Positions 1 through 5,658 of a stretch of 7,825 nt of DNA are shown piece after piece. The notes beneath the pieces were generated by a model. That model saw only the letters and a list, made by a program, of their open reading frames with translations. It was not told the DNA's origin and searched no databases. The position numbers were made by a program, and so were the translations under genes. Source of the stretch: Desulfobacteraceae bacterium (lineage in GTDB: Bacteria; Desulfobacterota; Desulfobacteria; Desulfobacterales; Desulfosalsimonadaceae); assembly GCA_027353395.1 (NCBI GenBank), contig DAIEHU010000114.1, positions 1 to 7,825 of the forward strand, read 5' to 3'. Positions within the stretch are counted from its first letter, which is position 1, and each line of letters begins with the position of its first letter.

Positions 1-2
1 CT

Positions 3-386
3 GCTTTATTATTCGCATGCAGTAAACCCAAAGAAGGCAAAGTCATTATTTCCGAATCCGAGTTCTCCATGCGGAAGGACACCGGACGATCCTGGGTGAT
101 AAACGCCAAGGGGAAAATAAAGAATGTCGGCGGGGTGGATGTTAAAAATGTTGTGGTGACCGGTTACTGCAGGTCGTGCGGCGAGGTTGTTATGAGCGGG
201 ACATGGTTTATTTCAGATATTGAGAAAGCTGACGACCAGAAGGATATCATCAGTTATCTCCCCGCAGGCGCTGAAAAAGAGTTCAGTTTTAAAAATGTGG
301 CGTTCGGATGGTATGGAACAAAACCGGATAAAATGCCGGATCGGCTTGAGTGCGTGATTTTATCCTTTGAGCCTGTTGAGAAATAG
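3..386 (+). CDS. Putative lipoprotein with FxLYD-like domain (5' end missing)
   Basis: The reading frame is open from the window edge, so the true start lies upstream. The first visible residues, ALLFAC followed by SKPKEGK, look like the end of a lipoprotein signal peptide. The lipobox is L-F-A-C, with the acylated Cys at nt 18-20 and a charged linker after it. The ATG at 69 is therefore probably internal. The mature part is about 120 residues. It contains a short beta-rich pattern (KGKIKNVGGVDVKNVVVTG, then a Gly/Ser-rich turn, then LPAGAEKEFSF) typical of FxLYD-type domains of secreted or surface lipoproteins. A CxxC pair (CRSC, nt 168-179) sits in the middle of the domain. The predicted location is membrane-anchored and outside the cytoplasm. 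No specific function can be assigned. The lipoprotein call is moderately secure because most of the signal peptide is outside the window. Confidence 0.7.
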   Translation, partial: ALLFACSKPKEGKVIISESEFSMRKDTGRSWVINAKGKIKNVGGVDVKNVVVTGYCRSCGEVVMSGTWFISDIEKADDQKDIISYLPAGAEKEFSFKNVAFGWYGTKPDKMPDRLECVILSFEPVEK

Positions 387-406
387 GCGCTTTTAGCGCT
401 TTGTTC
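386..406 (+). terminator. Possible weak intrinsic terminator of the lipoprotein gene
   Basis: Starting at the last base of the stop codon, GGCGCT (386-391), a TTT loop and AGCGCT (395-400) form a 6-bp stem with one G-T pair. It is followed by TTGTTCCTC, a short and interrupted T tract. The position is right for a terminator, but the T run is poor. Confidence 0.35.
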
Positions 407-486
407 CTCTCCAGATGCGGTTAAAACAACAAAATGGGGAAATTCCGGCAGATCTCCGGACCGGATATTAAAAATCAAGCCGCTGC

Positions 487-502
487 ATGGGCCGATGCCC
501 AT
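487..502. repeat. Perfect 6-bp-arm inverted repeat with CGAT loop
   Basis: ATGGGC (487-492) and GCCCAT (497-502) are exact reverse complements around the tetraloop CGAT. The downstream sequence TTATAAAAA is not a good U tract on the + strand, so a terminator role is uncertain. An operator or a structured leader for the gene at 556 is equally possible. Confidence 0.45.
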
Positions 503-516
503 TTATAAAAATGCAT

Positions 517-534
517 GGGGACGGTTTTGACCCC
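517..534. repeat. GGGGAC-N6-GACCCC imperfect palindrome, REP-like
   Basis: GGGGAC (517-522) pairs with GACCCC (529-534) except for one A-A mismatch, enclosing GGTTTT. The shape, G-run then T-rich loop then C-run in an intergenic gap, resembles dispersed REP-type palindromes. Only one copy is visible here, so repetitive status cannot be shown from the window. Confidence 0.3.
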
Positions 535-544
535 TGATCAACAC

Positions 545-550
545 GAGGAG
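545..550 (+). promoter_or_regulatory. Ribosome binding site of the DUF4405-like gene
   Basis: GAGGAG at 545-550 stands five bases before the ATG at 556. This is close to ideal and fixes the start of the small membrane protein. Confidence 0.8.
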
Positions 551-555
551 TTTTT

Positions 556-816
556 ATGGCAAACAATAAAGGAACGGCGCTCTGGAAGGTTAATATTGTA
601 TCATTTATCCTTTTTCTGGTTTTAACGGTAACCGGACTCATCAACTGGCTGTTAATCCCCGGAGGATACAGCGGTGACGGCGGATTCCGGATGTCTTTCA
701 GGCATTTTTTCCGGGGGATCCACGAATGGACGGCCGTGTTGTTTATTGTTATCGTGTTTATTCATTTGATCCTGCATTGGCCTTATATCAGGGCGAATCT
801 CAAGAAGCATGGTTAA
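556..816 (+). CDS. DUF4405-like two-helix membrane protein with histidines
   Basis: This 86-residue protein has two predicted membrane helices: about residues 12-34 (VNIVSFILFLVLTVTGLINW) and about 58-76 (TAVLFIVIVFIHLILHW). The loop between them is Gly-rich (PGGYSGDGG) and followed by RHFFRGIHEW. The pattern of a short helix, loop, His-Glu-Trp, then a helix ending in HxxxHW matches the DUF4405 family, which resembles the N-terminal part of b-type cytochromes. His50, His56, His70 and His74 are candidate haem ligands; that function is inference. The start is fixed by GAGGAG five bases upstream, and the protein seems complete because short members of this family are common. It is convergent with the - strand cluster, 27 bp away, with no obvious terminator between them. 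It may be expressed alone. Confidence 0.85.
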   Translation: MANNKGTALWKVNIVSFILFLVLTVTGLINWLLIPGGYSGDGGFRMSFRHFFRGIHEWTAVLFIVIVFIHLILHWPYIRANLKKHG

Positions 817-843
817 AGAAGATAATTGACAGGGCGATTCGGC

Positions 844-1113
844 CTAGGAGCCTTCCTTTTTAATTCTATCCAGATATTTTTTCTTGGACCACCGTTCGAT
901 AAAACTGATGGTTTTAGACTGGTAGGCCCGGTCCACCAGTTCTTCCCGCACTTCCACGCCGGCGGGCCGGCGGATGGCCGACGCCAGGCATTGGGTCTTG
1001 TGTCCGCATTCCATGCATTGCGGCGGCGATTGACGCAGACCGTCTTCAGCCATGGGAAAGACTATATCCATAACCCCGAAGCATTCGGGTCTGTTTTCGT
1101 TTGGTCCCATCAT
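844..1113 (-). CDS. Conserved-type small Cys-motif protein behind radC
   Basis: This is an 89-residue soluble protein, the last gene of the - strand cluster and 16 bp after the radC stop. It has an N-terminal PECFG motif (Cys11), then GLRQSPPQC, then C-x2-C-x5-C (Cys33, Cys36, Cys42 in CMECGHKTQC). The C-terminal half is basic and helical with ERWSKKKYLDRIKKE. Four cysteines plus His38 could bind zinc or an iron-sulfur cluster, which is inference. I recall similar short proteins in sulfate-reducing Desulfobacterota but know no assigned function. Two adjacent Met codons (1113 and 1110) could start it. The weak GGGA upstream is better spaced for the second one. The opposite-strand frame over the same bases is longer, but it has Pro/His/Phe-rich composition and no motif. 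Confidence 0.75.
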   Translation of the reverse strand: MMGPNENRPECFGVMDIVFPMAEDGLRQSPPQCMECGHKTQCLASAIRRPAGVEVREELVDRAYQSKTISFIERWSKKKYLDRIKKEGS

Positions 1114-1129
1114 TATCCCAGACCGTGTT

Positions 1130-1852
1130 TCATGTTTTTTGTGTAAATTCCTGATTCATCCGGGCGATATGGCCCTGATCCGCAAAGCTGTAATAGCGGT
1201 TGTTGCCGATGATGATATGCTCATGAACCGTGATGCCCATGGTCTGGCAGGCGAAAACCAGTTGACGGGTGATGGAAAAATCCGCTGGTGACGGCTCCGG
1301 ATCGCCGGAAGGGTGGTTGTGGGCGAAAATCACTGCCGCAGCAGACCGGTCCAGGGCCGCCCGCACCACTTCTCTCGGATATACCGAACTGGCGGTCAGC
1401 GTCCCGGTAAACAGGGTTTCCGTTCCGGTTATCCTGTTTTTGGCGTCAAGGAAAAGGGCCTTGAAACTTTCCCGGTCTTTGGACCCCATGGTGAGATACA
1501 GATAATCAAACAGGGCGCTTGAATTGCTCAAGGGATCCGACATGATGACTTTTTTTTCCAGATACCGGTCAGCCACCGCCTGAATCAGCTTGATGCCGAA
1601 AGCGTTGGCAGGCCCTATTCCCTGTACCGCGCACAGGTCAGTCACGGACGCCTCCACCACGCCCTGGAGGGTTTTGAATTTTTCAAGGGCCGCCTTGGCT
1701 GCATCCTTACAGTCTTTCCGGGGGGTTGCAAGGGTCAGGAGCAGCTCCACCACTTCATAGTCATGGAACCCCGTCAGGCCGGCTTCCATGAATTTTTCCC
1801 GCAACCGCCGCCGGTGCCCTTCACCCTTGTGTTTTTCCGTGGCGTCCGCCAT
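1130..1852 (-). CDS. radC: RadC family protein (JAMM/MPN domain)
   Basis: At 240 residues this has the usual length for the family. The N-terminal region (about residues 10-100) is the helical UPF0758 part, with GHRRRLREKF, FHDYEVVELLL and a helix-hairpin-helix-like VQGIGPANAFGIKL near 77-90. The C-terminal RadC domain holds the JAMM metal site: H178-N-H180-P-S-G-D, then S188 and D191, preceded by a conserved Glu in GTETLF (145). These would coordinate zinc. The family was long named for DNA repair, but that role is disputed. The fold is that of metallo-isopeptidases, and the true substrate is not established. It lies 45 bp downstream of gpsA on the same strand. No strong ribosome binding site precedes the ATG, but the N-terminus aligns well with family starts. 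Confidence 0.93.
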   Translation of the reverse strand: MADATEKHKGEGHRRRLREKFMEAGLTGFHDYEVVELLLTLATPRKDCKDAAKAALEKFKTLQGVVEASVTDLCAVQGIGPANAFGIKLIQAVADRYLEKKVIMSDPLSNSSALFDYLYLTMGSKDRESFKALFLDAKNRITGTETLFTGTLTASSVYPREVVRAALDRSAAAVIFAHNHPSGDPEPSPADFSITRQLVFACQTMGITVHEHIIIGNNRYYSFADQGHIARMNQEFTQKT

Positions 1853-1882
1853 ATGAGGTCATCATTTCTGAATTAGATTAAT

Positions 1883-1894
1883 CAGCATATGCTG
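1883..1894. repeat. Perfect 12-bp palindrome between gpsA and radC
   Basis: CAGCATATGCTG is its own reverse complement and lies in the 45-bp gap between gpsA and radC. It has no T run, so it is not a standard terminator. It could be a protein binding site or chance. Confidence 0.3.
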
Positions 1895-1897
1895 TCA

Positions 1898-2923
1898 TCA
1901 ACGGATATCGTCCAGCTCGTCTTTCAAATCCCGGGTCATTAATTGATGCACCGCCTCTTTGGGTGATAAATCCTCGTAAAGTACGCCATATACGGCATGC
2001 GCGATGGGCATGTCCACCCGGACCCGAAGGGAAAGATTGCGCACTGACTTGGCGGTTCTGACACCTTCGGCCACCATTTTCATTTGTCCGAGGATATCGT
2101 CTAACTTTTTTCCTTCACCGATGAGTTTCCCCACCATATGGTTCCGGCTGAGATTTCCCGTGCACGTCAGCACCAGGTCTCCCATGCCGGAAAGCCCGGA
2201 AAACGTGTGCGGATTAGCCCCCAGACGCACCCCCAGACGGCGCATTTCCGTAAGCCCCCTGGTAATCAACGCGGCTCGTGTGTTTAATCCGAGCCCCATG
2301 CCGTCAATAATCCCCGACGCGATGGCGATGACGTTTTTGACCGCGCCCCCCAGTTCCACCCCCATGACATCATCATTGGTGTACACCCTGAAAAACGGAG
2401 TGGAAAACACGTTCTGGACAAAGGCGGCGATTTCCCCGTTTTTTGATGCTGCGGTTACCGCGGTGGGCACTTTTTGCGCGACTTCCCGCCCGAAACTGGG
2501 GCCGGATAAGGCGGCCAGCCGGGTTTTAAACGTTTCCGGAAGCGTTTTTTCCAGAACCCCGGTCATGGTCAAATGGGTTTTATTTTCAATGCCTTTGGAT
2601 GCAGAAACAATAATGGCGCGTTCCGGCAGAAACCCGGCGAACCGCGCGGATGTCTCCCGCATCACATGGGACGGTACCACCACCACCACCAGGTCTTTGT
2701 CCGCCGTCACTTTTTCCAGATCATTTGACGGAAAAATGTTTTCCGAGAGCGTAATCCCCGGCAGAAACAGTTTGTTTTCATGGGCTTGGGCAATGCCGTC
2801 CCGGACTTCCGGTTCATACGCCCATAAATCCACCGTATACCCCTTCATGCCCAGCATACTGGCCAGGGCCGTGCCCCAGCTTCCGGCGCCCACCACCCCT
2901 ATTTTTGCGGAAACGACATTCAT
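1898..2923 (-). CDS. gpsA: Glycerol-3-phosphate dehydrogenase [NAD(P)+]
   Basis: This cytoplasmic enzyme reduces dihydroxyacetone phosphate to sn-glycerol 3-phosphate, the backbone for phospholipid synthesis. At 341 residues it has normal family length. The Rossmann dinucleotide motif GAGSWG is at residues 12-17. Further conserved blocks are VVPSHVMRE (82-90), SASKGIE (107-113), LSGPSFGREVA (139-149), and GGAVKNVIAIASG (192-204) with the catalytic Lys196. SGLSGMGDLVLTCTGNLSRN (242-261) closes the substrate site. The ATG at 2923 is preceded by AGGA and GGAAT purine stretches. It starts 28 bp after the gyrA stop on the same strand and is followed by radC, so it is probably cotranscribed. The long open frame on the opposite strand across this gene is a composition shadow. 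Confidence 0.97.
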   Translation of the reverse strand: MNVVSAKIGVVGAGSWGTALASMLGMKGYTVDLWAYEPEVRDGIAQAHENKLFLPGITLSENIFPSNDLEKVTADKDLVVVVVPSHVMRETSARFAGFLPERAIIVSASKGIENKTHLTMTGVLEKTLPETFKTRLAALSGPSFGREVAQKVPTAVTAASKNGEIAAFVQNVFSTPFFRVYTNDDVMGVELGGAVKNVIAIASGIIDGMGLGLNTRAALITRGLTEMRRLGVRLGANPHTFSGLSGMGDLVLTCTGNLSRNHMVGKLIGEGKKLDDILGQMKMVAEGVRTAKSVRNLSLRVRVDMPIAHAVYGVLYEDLSPKEAVHQLMTRDLKDELDDIR

Positions 2924-2951
2924 CCTATTCCGTCCTTTTCACTCAAACGTT

Positions 2952-5399
2952 TCACTCCACGTCTGCCTCTTCGTCTTTCTCCGCCAGGCGGGCCGCGCCG
3001 ACCAGCCGTTCCTCCGGTTCCATGACCATGAGCCTGACGCCCTGGGTGTTCCGGCTGATCACCGAGATGCCGGCGATCTTCAACCGGATAATTTTTCCGA
3101 TATCGGTGATGAGCATGATTTCATCTTCCTCACTCACCACCAGAATGGTCAGCACCCGGCCGTTGCGCTCACTGGTCTTAATGGTGATGACGCCCTTGCC
3201 GCCGCGCTTCTGCACCGGATATTCATCAATCAAGGTGCGTTTCCCGTACCCGTTCTCCGTGGCGGTAAAAAGCGTCTGGCCGTGGGACAGGACTTCCATG
3301 CCCACGAGGTGGTCATCTTCGCCGATGCGCATTCCCAGAACGCCGCTGGCGGCTCGCCCCGTGGGGCGGACATCGGATTCGTGGAACCGGATGGATTTAC
3401 CCATGGATGAACATAAAAACACATTCTGGGTGCCGTCCGTCATGCGCGCCGCAATGAGCTCATCATTTTCCTTGAGGATCACGGCGATGATGCCGCCCGC
3501 CCTGGGACGGCTGTAGGACATGATATCGGTTTTCTTCACCATCCCCTGACGGGTGGCGGTGATGACATAGCCGCCGGGCGCGAATTCCGGAACGGCCAAA
3601 ACCGTCGCCAGCCGTTCATCCGGTCCGAAATTGAGCAGGTTCACAATGGCCTTTCCACGGCTGGTCCGGCTGCTCTGGGGGATTTCATAAACCTTCAGCC
3701 AGTAAACCCTTCCCAGGTTGGTGAAAAACAAAAAGGTGTGATGGGTGGAAGCGACGAACAAATGTTCCACAAAATCCTCTTCCTTGGTGCCCATGCCGGT
3801 TTTGCCCTTGCCGCCCCGGTGCTGCTGCTGGTACATGGTGATGGGATTGCGTTTGATATAGCCGTCGTTGGAGATGGTGACCACCATGTCCTCTTCGGCG
3901 ATCATATCCTCGATGCTGATTTCTTTTGATTCCGCTATAATCCGTGACCGCCGGGCGTCGCCAAAAATATCCTTCATTTCCATGAGTTCATCTTTGATGA
4001 TATTGAGCACCATGCGCTCGCTCGATAGAATTTCCTGAAAACGGGCGATGTCTTTCAACACTTCCACATGTTCGGTTTTGATTTTATCCCGCTCCAGACC
4101 GGTCAGGCGCTGCAACCGCATGTCCAGAATGGCTTGGGCCTGGATCTCGGTCAAGGTGAACCGGCGCATCAATCCGTCCTTGGCTTCCCCCGGGGATTTG
4201 GAATTGCGGATCAGGGTCACCACTTCATCCAGATTATCCAGCGCGACAATCAATCCTTCCAGGATATGTGCCCGGGCTTCGGCTTTGCGCAGGTCAAAGC
4301 GGGTCCGCCGGATGATGATTTCTTTCCGGTGGATGACGAAATGCTCCAGAATTTCCTTTAAATTCATGATCTGGGGCTGTTTTTTGACCACGGCCAGAAA
4401 AATGACGCCAAACGTGCTCTCAAGCGCAGTGTGCTTATAGAGCTGGTTCAGTATCACATCGGGGATCTGGTCTTTTTTTAAGGCGATGGCGATGCGGATG
4501 CCATCCTTGTCTGATTCATCCCGGACATACCGGACCCCTTCCAGTTGTTTTTCCTTGACCATCTCCGCGATCTTCTGGACAAGGACCGCCTTGTTCACCT
4601 GATAAGGAATTTCCCGGACGATGATGTTCTCGGATTTGTTCTTCACATCCTGCTCGACATCTACCGTCGCACGGATCCGTACTTTGCCCCGGCCGGTTTT
4701 GTAGGCGTCGATAATGCCTTGGTTGCCGTAAATAATACCGCCTGTGGGGAAATCGGGCCCAGGAAGATGCACCATCAATTCCTCGACCGTGATTTCCGGG
4801 TTATCAATCAGGGCATTAATGGCGTCAACCAATTCCGACAGGTTGTGGGGCGGGATATTGGTGGCCATGCCCACCGCGATGCCGGAGGAGCCGTTGAGCA
4901 GGAGCGAAGGAATTTTGGACGGCATCACCTCCGGTTCTTGGAGCGTTTCATCATAGTTGGGAGTAAACTCCACCGTTTCCTTATCACTGTCCGCCCGCAC
5001 CTCATGAGCCAGCCGCGTCATCCGGATTTCCGTATAACGCATGGCGGCAGGGGGATCGCCATCCACTGATCCGAAGTTTCCCTGGCCGTTGACCATGGGA
5101 TACCGCAGTGAAAATGTCTGGGCCAGCCGAACGATCGCGTCATAGACAGATGAATCACCATGAGGATGGTATTTACCAAGTACATCGCCGACCGTAGTCG
5201 CACATTTCTTGTACGGCTTGTTCCAGTCATTATTCATCTCGGACATGGCGTACAGAATCCGGCGATGTACGGGTTTTAAGCCGTCCCGGACATCCGGCAG
5301 CGCGCGTCCGATGATGACGCTCATGGCGTAATCCAGATACGACTGCTTCATTTCTTTTTCGATACTAACCGATCCTTTTACCTCTTCGATTTCGCTCAT
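2952..5399 (-). CDS. gyrA: DNA gyrase subunit A
   Basis: Gyrase A is the breakage-reunion subunit of the A2B2 enzyme that introduces negative supercoils. From the ATG at 5399 it is 815 residues. The N-terminal winged-helix/tower part holds the catalytic Tyr122 (AMRYTE), matching E. coli numbering exactly. The quinolone-determining region reads HPHGDSSVYD with Ser83 and Asp87, the wild-type sensitive residues. The C-terminal beta-pinwheel carries the GyrA box QHRGGKG at 526-532, needed for DNA wrapping, and a second QKRGGKG at 730-736. It ends in a short acidic tail (EKDEEADVE). The start at 5399 is chosen because AGGAG lies five bases upstream. An in-frame GTG at 5420 would add seven residues but has no well-spaced ribosome binding site. 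gyrB is not in the window. Confidence 0.98.
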   Translation of the reverse strand: MSEIEEVKGSVSIEKEMKQSYLDYAMSVIIGRALPDVRDGLKPVHRRILYAMSEMNNDWNKPYKKCATTVGDVLGKYHPHGDSSVYDAIVRLAQTFSLRYPMVNGQGNFGSVDGDPPAAMRYTEIRMTRLAHEVRADSDKETVEFTPNYDETLQEPEVMPSKIPSLLLNGSSGIAVGMATNIPPHNLSELVDAINALIDNPEITVEELMVHLPGPDFPTGGIIYGNQGIIDAYKTGRGKVRIRATVDVEQDVKNKSENIIVREIPYQVNKAVLVQKIAEMVKEKQLEGVRYVRDESDKDGIRIAIALKKDQIPDVILNQLYKHTALESTFGVIFLAVVKKQPQIMNLKEILEHFVIHRKEIIIRRTRFDLRKAEARAHILEGLIVALDNLDEVVTLIRNSKSPGEAKDGLMRRFTLTEIQAQAILDMRLQRLTGLERDKIKTEHVEVLKDIARFQEILSSERMVLNIIKDELMEMKDIFGDARRSRIIAESKEISIEDMIAEEDMVVTISNDGYIKRNPITMYQQQHRGGKGKTGMGTKEEDFVEHLFVASTHHTFLFFTNLGRVYWLKVYEIPQSSRTSRGKAIVNLLNFGPDERLATVLAVPEFAPGGYVITATRQGMVKKTDIMSYSRPRAGGIIAVILKENDELIAARMTDGTQNVFLCSSMGKSIRFHESDVRPTGRAASGVLGMRIGEDDHLVGMEVLSHGQTLFTATENGYGKRTLIDEYPVQKRGGKGVITIKTSERNGRVLTILVVSEEDEIMLITDIGKIIRLKIAGISVISRNTQGVRLMVMEPEERLVGAARLAEKDEEADVE

Positions 5400-5404
5400 G
5401 CTTT

Positions 5405-5409
5405 CTCCT
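5405..5409 (-). promoter_or_regulatory. Ribosome binding site deciding the gyrA start
   Basis: Read on the - strand this is AGGAG, five bases before the ATG at 5399. It lies inside the seven codons that a GTG start at 5420 would add, which argues for the shorter protein. Confidence 0.8.
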
Positions 5410-5463
5410 GCTTCAACCACCCTTCAAAACTGCTTTTTCCGGCTTTGCAAAACCATTTATCAC

Positions 5464-5628
5464 TTATCTGCCGATGACTCCCAGAGCCGTAAATCCCAGC
5501 AAAATTTCATAAACGGTCAGCGCCGTATAATTTTCAAACGCATAATAGACCAGGCCGCCGCCGATGATGGCCGGTACGGCCATGAGCACCAGAACGCCCA
5601 GTTTCCTACTGATGGCAGACATGCTCAT
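5464..5628 (-). CDS. Small membrane protein of 54 residues, unrecognised
   Basis: This short frame lies between the thiolase and gyrA on the same strand. It begins MSMSAISRKLG and ends in GVIGR before TAA. Residues about 9-30 (LGVLVLMAVPAIIGGGLVYY) form a clear membrane helix. Residues about 39-53 (VYEILLGFTALGVIG) are a second, shorter hydrophobic segment, with FENYTALT between them. A strong ribosome binding site, GAAGGAG, ends five bases before the ATG at 5628. A second ATG at 5622 is less well placed. The gaps are 30 bp to the thiolase and 64 bp to gyrA. I do not recognise the family and assign no function. The strong translation signal, the clean hydrophobic pattern and the way it fills an otherwise empty gap support a real gene. 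Confidence 0.72.
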   Translation of the reverse strand: MSMSAISRKLGVLVLMAVPAIIGGGLVYYAFENYTALTVYEILLGFTALGVIGR

Positions 5629-5633
5629 TTCGG

Positions 5634-5640
5634 CTCCTTC
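5634..5640 (-). promoter_or_regulatory. Ribosome binding site of the 54-residue membrane protein
   Basis: GAAGGAG on the - strand, five bases before the ATG at 5628, is one of the best translation signals in the window. It is the main reason to call this short gene. Confidence 0.75.
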
Positions 5641-5658
5641 AATAAAATTTTCGGTGCG

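Larger units (their letters stand above)
387..555. other. Intergenic region rich in short inverted repeats
   Basis: This 169-bp gap between the lipoprotein gene and the DUF4405-like gene has no convincing coding frame. It holds TCCGG-A-CCGGA (455-465), a perfect ATGGGC-CGAT-GCCCAT hairpin (487-502), and a GGGGAC...GACCCC element (517-534). The density of stems suggests RNA structure, a terminator, or a remnant of a dispersed palindromic repeat. No clear promoter with both boxes was found for the downstream gene. Confidence 0.4.

Noticed and set aside
254..502. 82-codon - strand frame over the lipoprotein 3' end and the following gap
   Set aside because: It overlaps the clear lipoprotein frame, its start lies inside the hairpin at 487-502, and its Ser/Gly-rich sequence matches nothing.
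817..843. Terminator between the convergent genes
   Set aside because: Only a weak 3-bp stem around CCTAGG was found and there is no T tract on either strand.
2004..3410. 468-codon open frame on the + strand across gpsA and the 3' end of gyrA
   Set aside because: It lies wholly antisense to two certain genes, has Ser/Pro/Arg/Thr-rich composition with no domain, and has no ribosome binding site. It reflects codon bias of the real strand.
5400..5420. GTG start for gyrA giving seven extra residues
   Set aside because: The extra codons contain the AGGAG that serves the ATG at 5399, and numbering from that ATG puts Ser83, Asp87 and Tyr122 exactly where E. coli has them.
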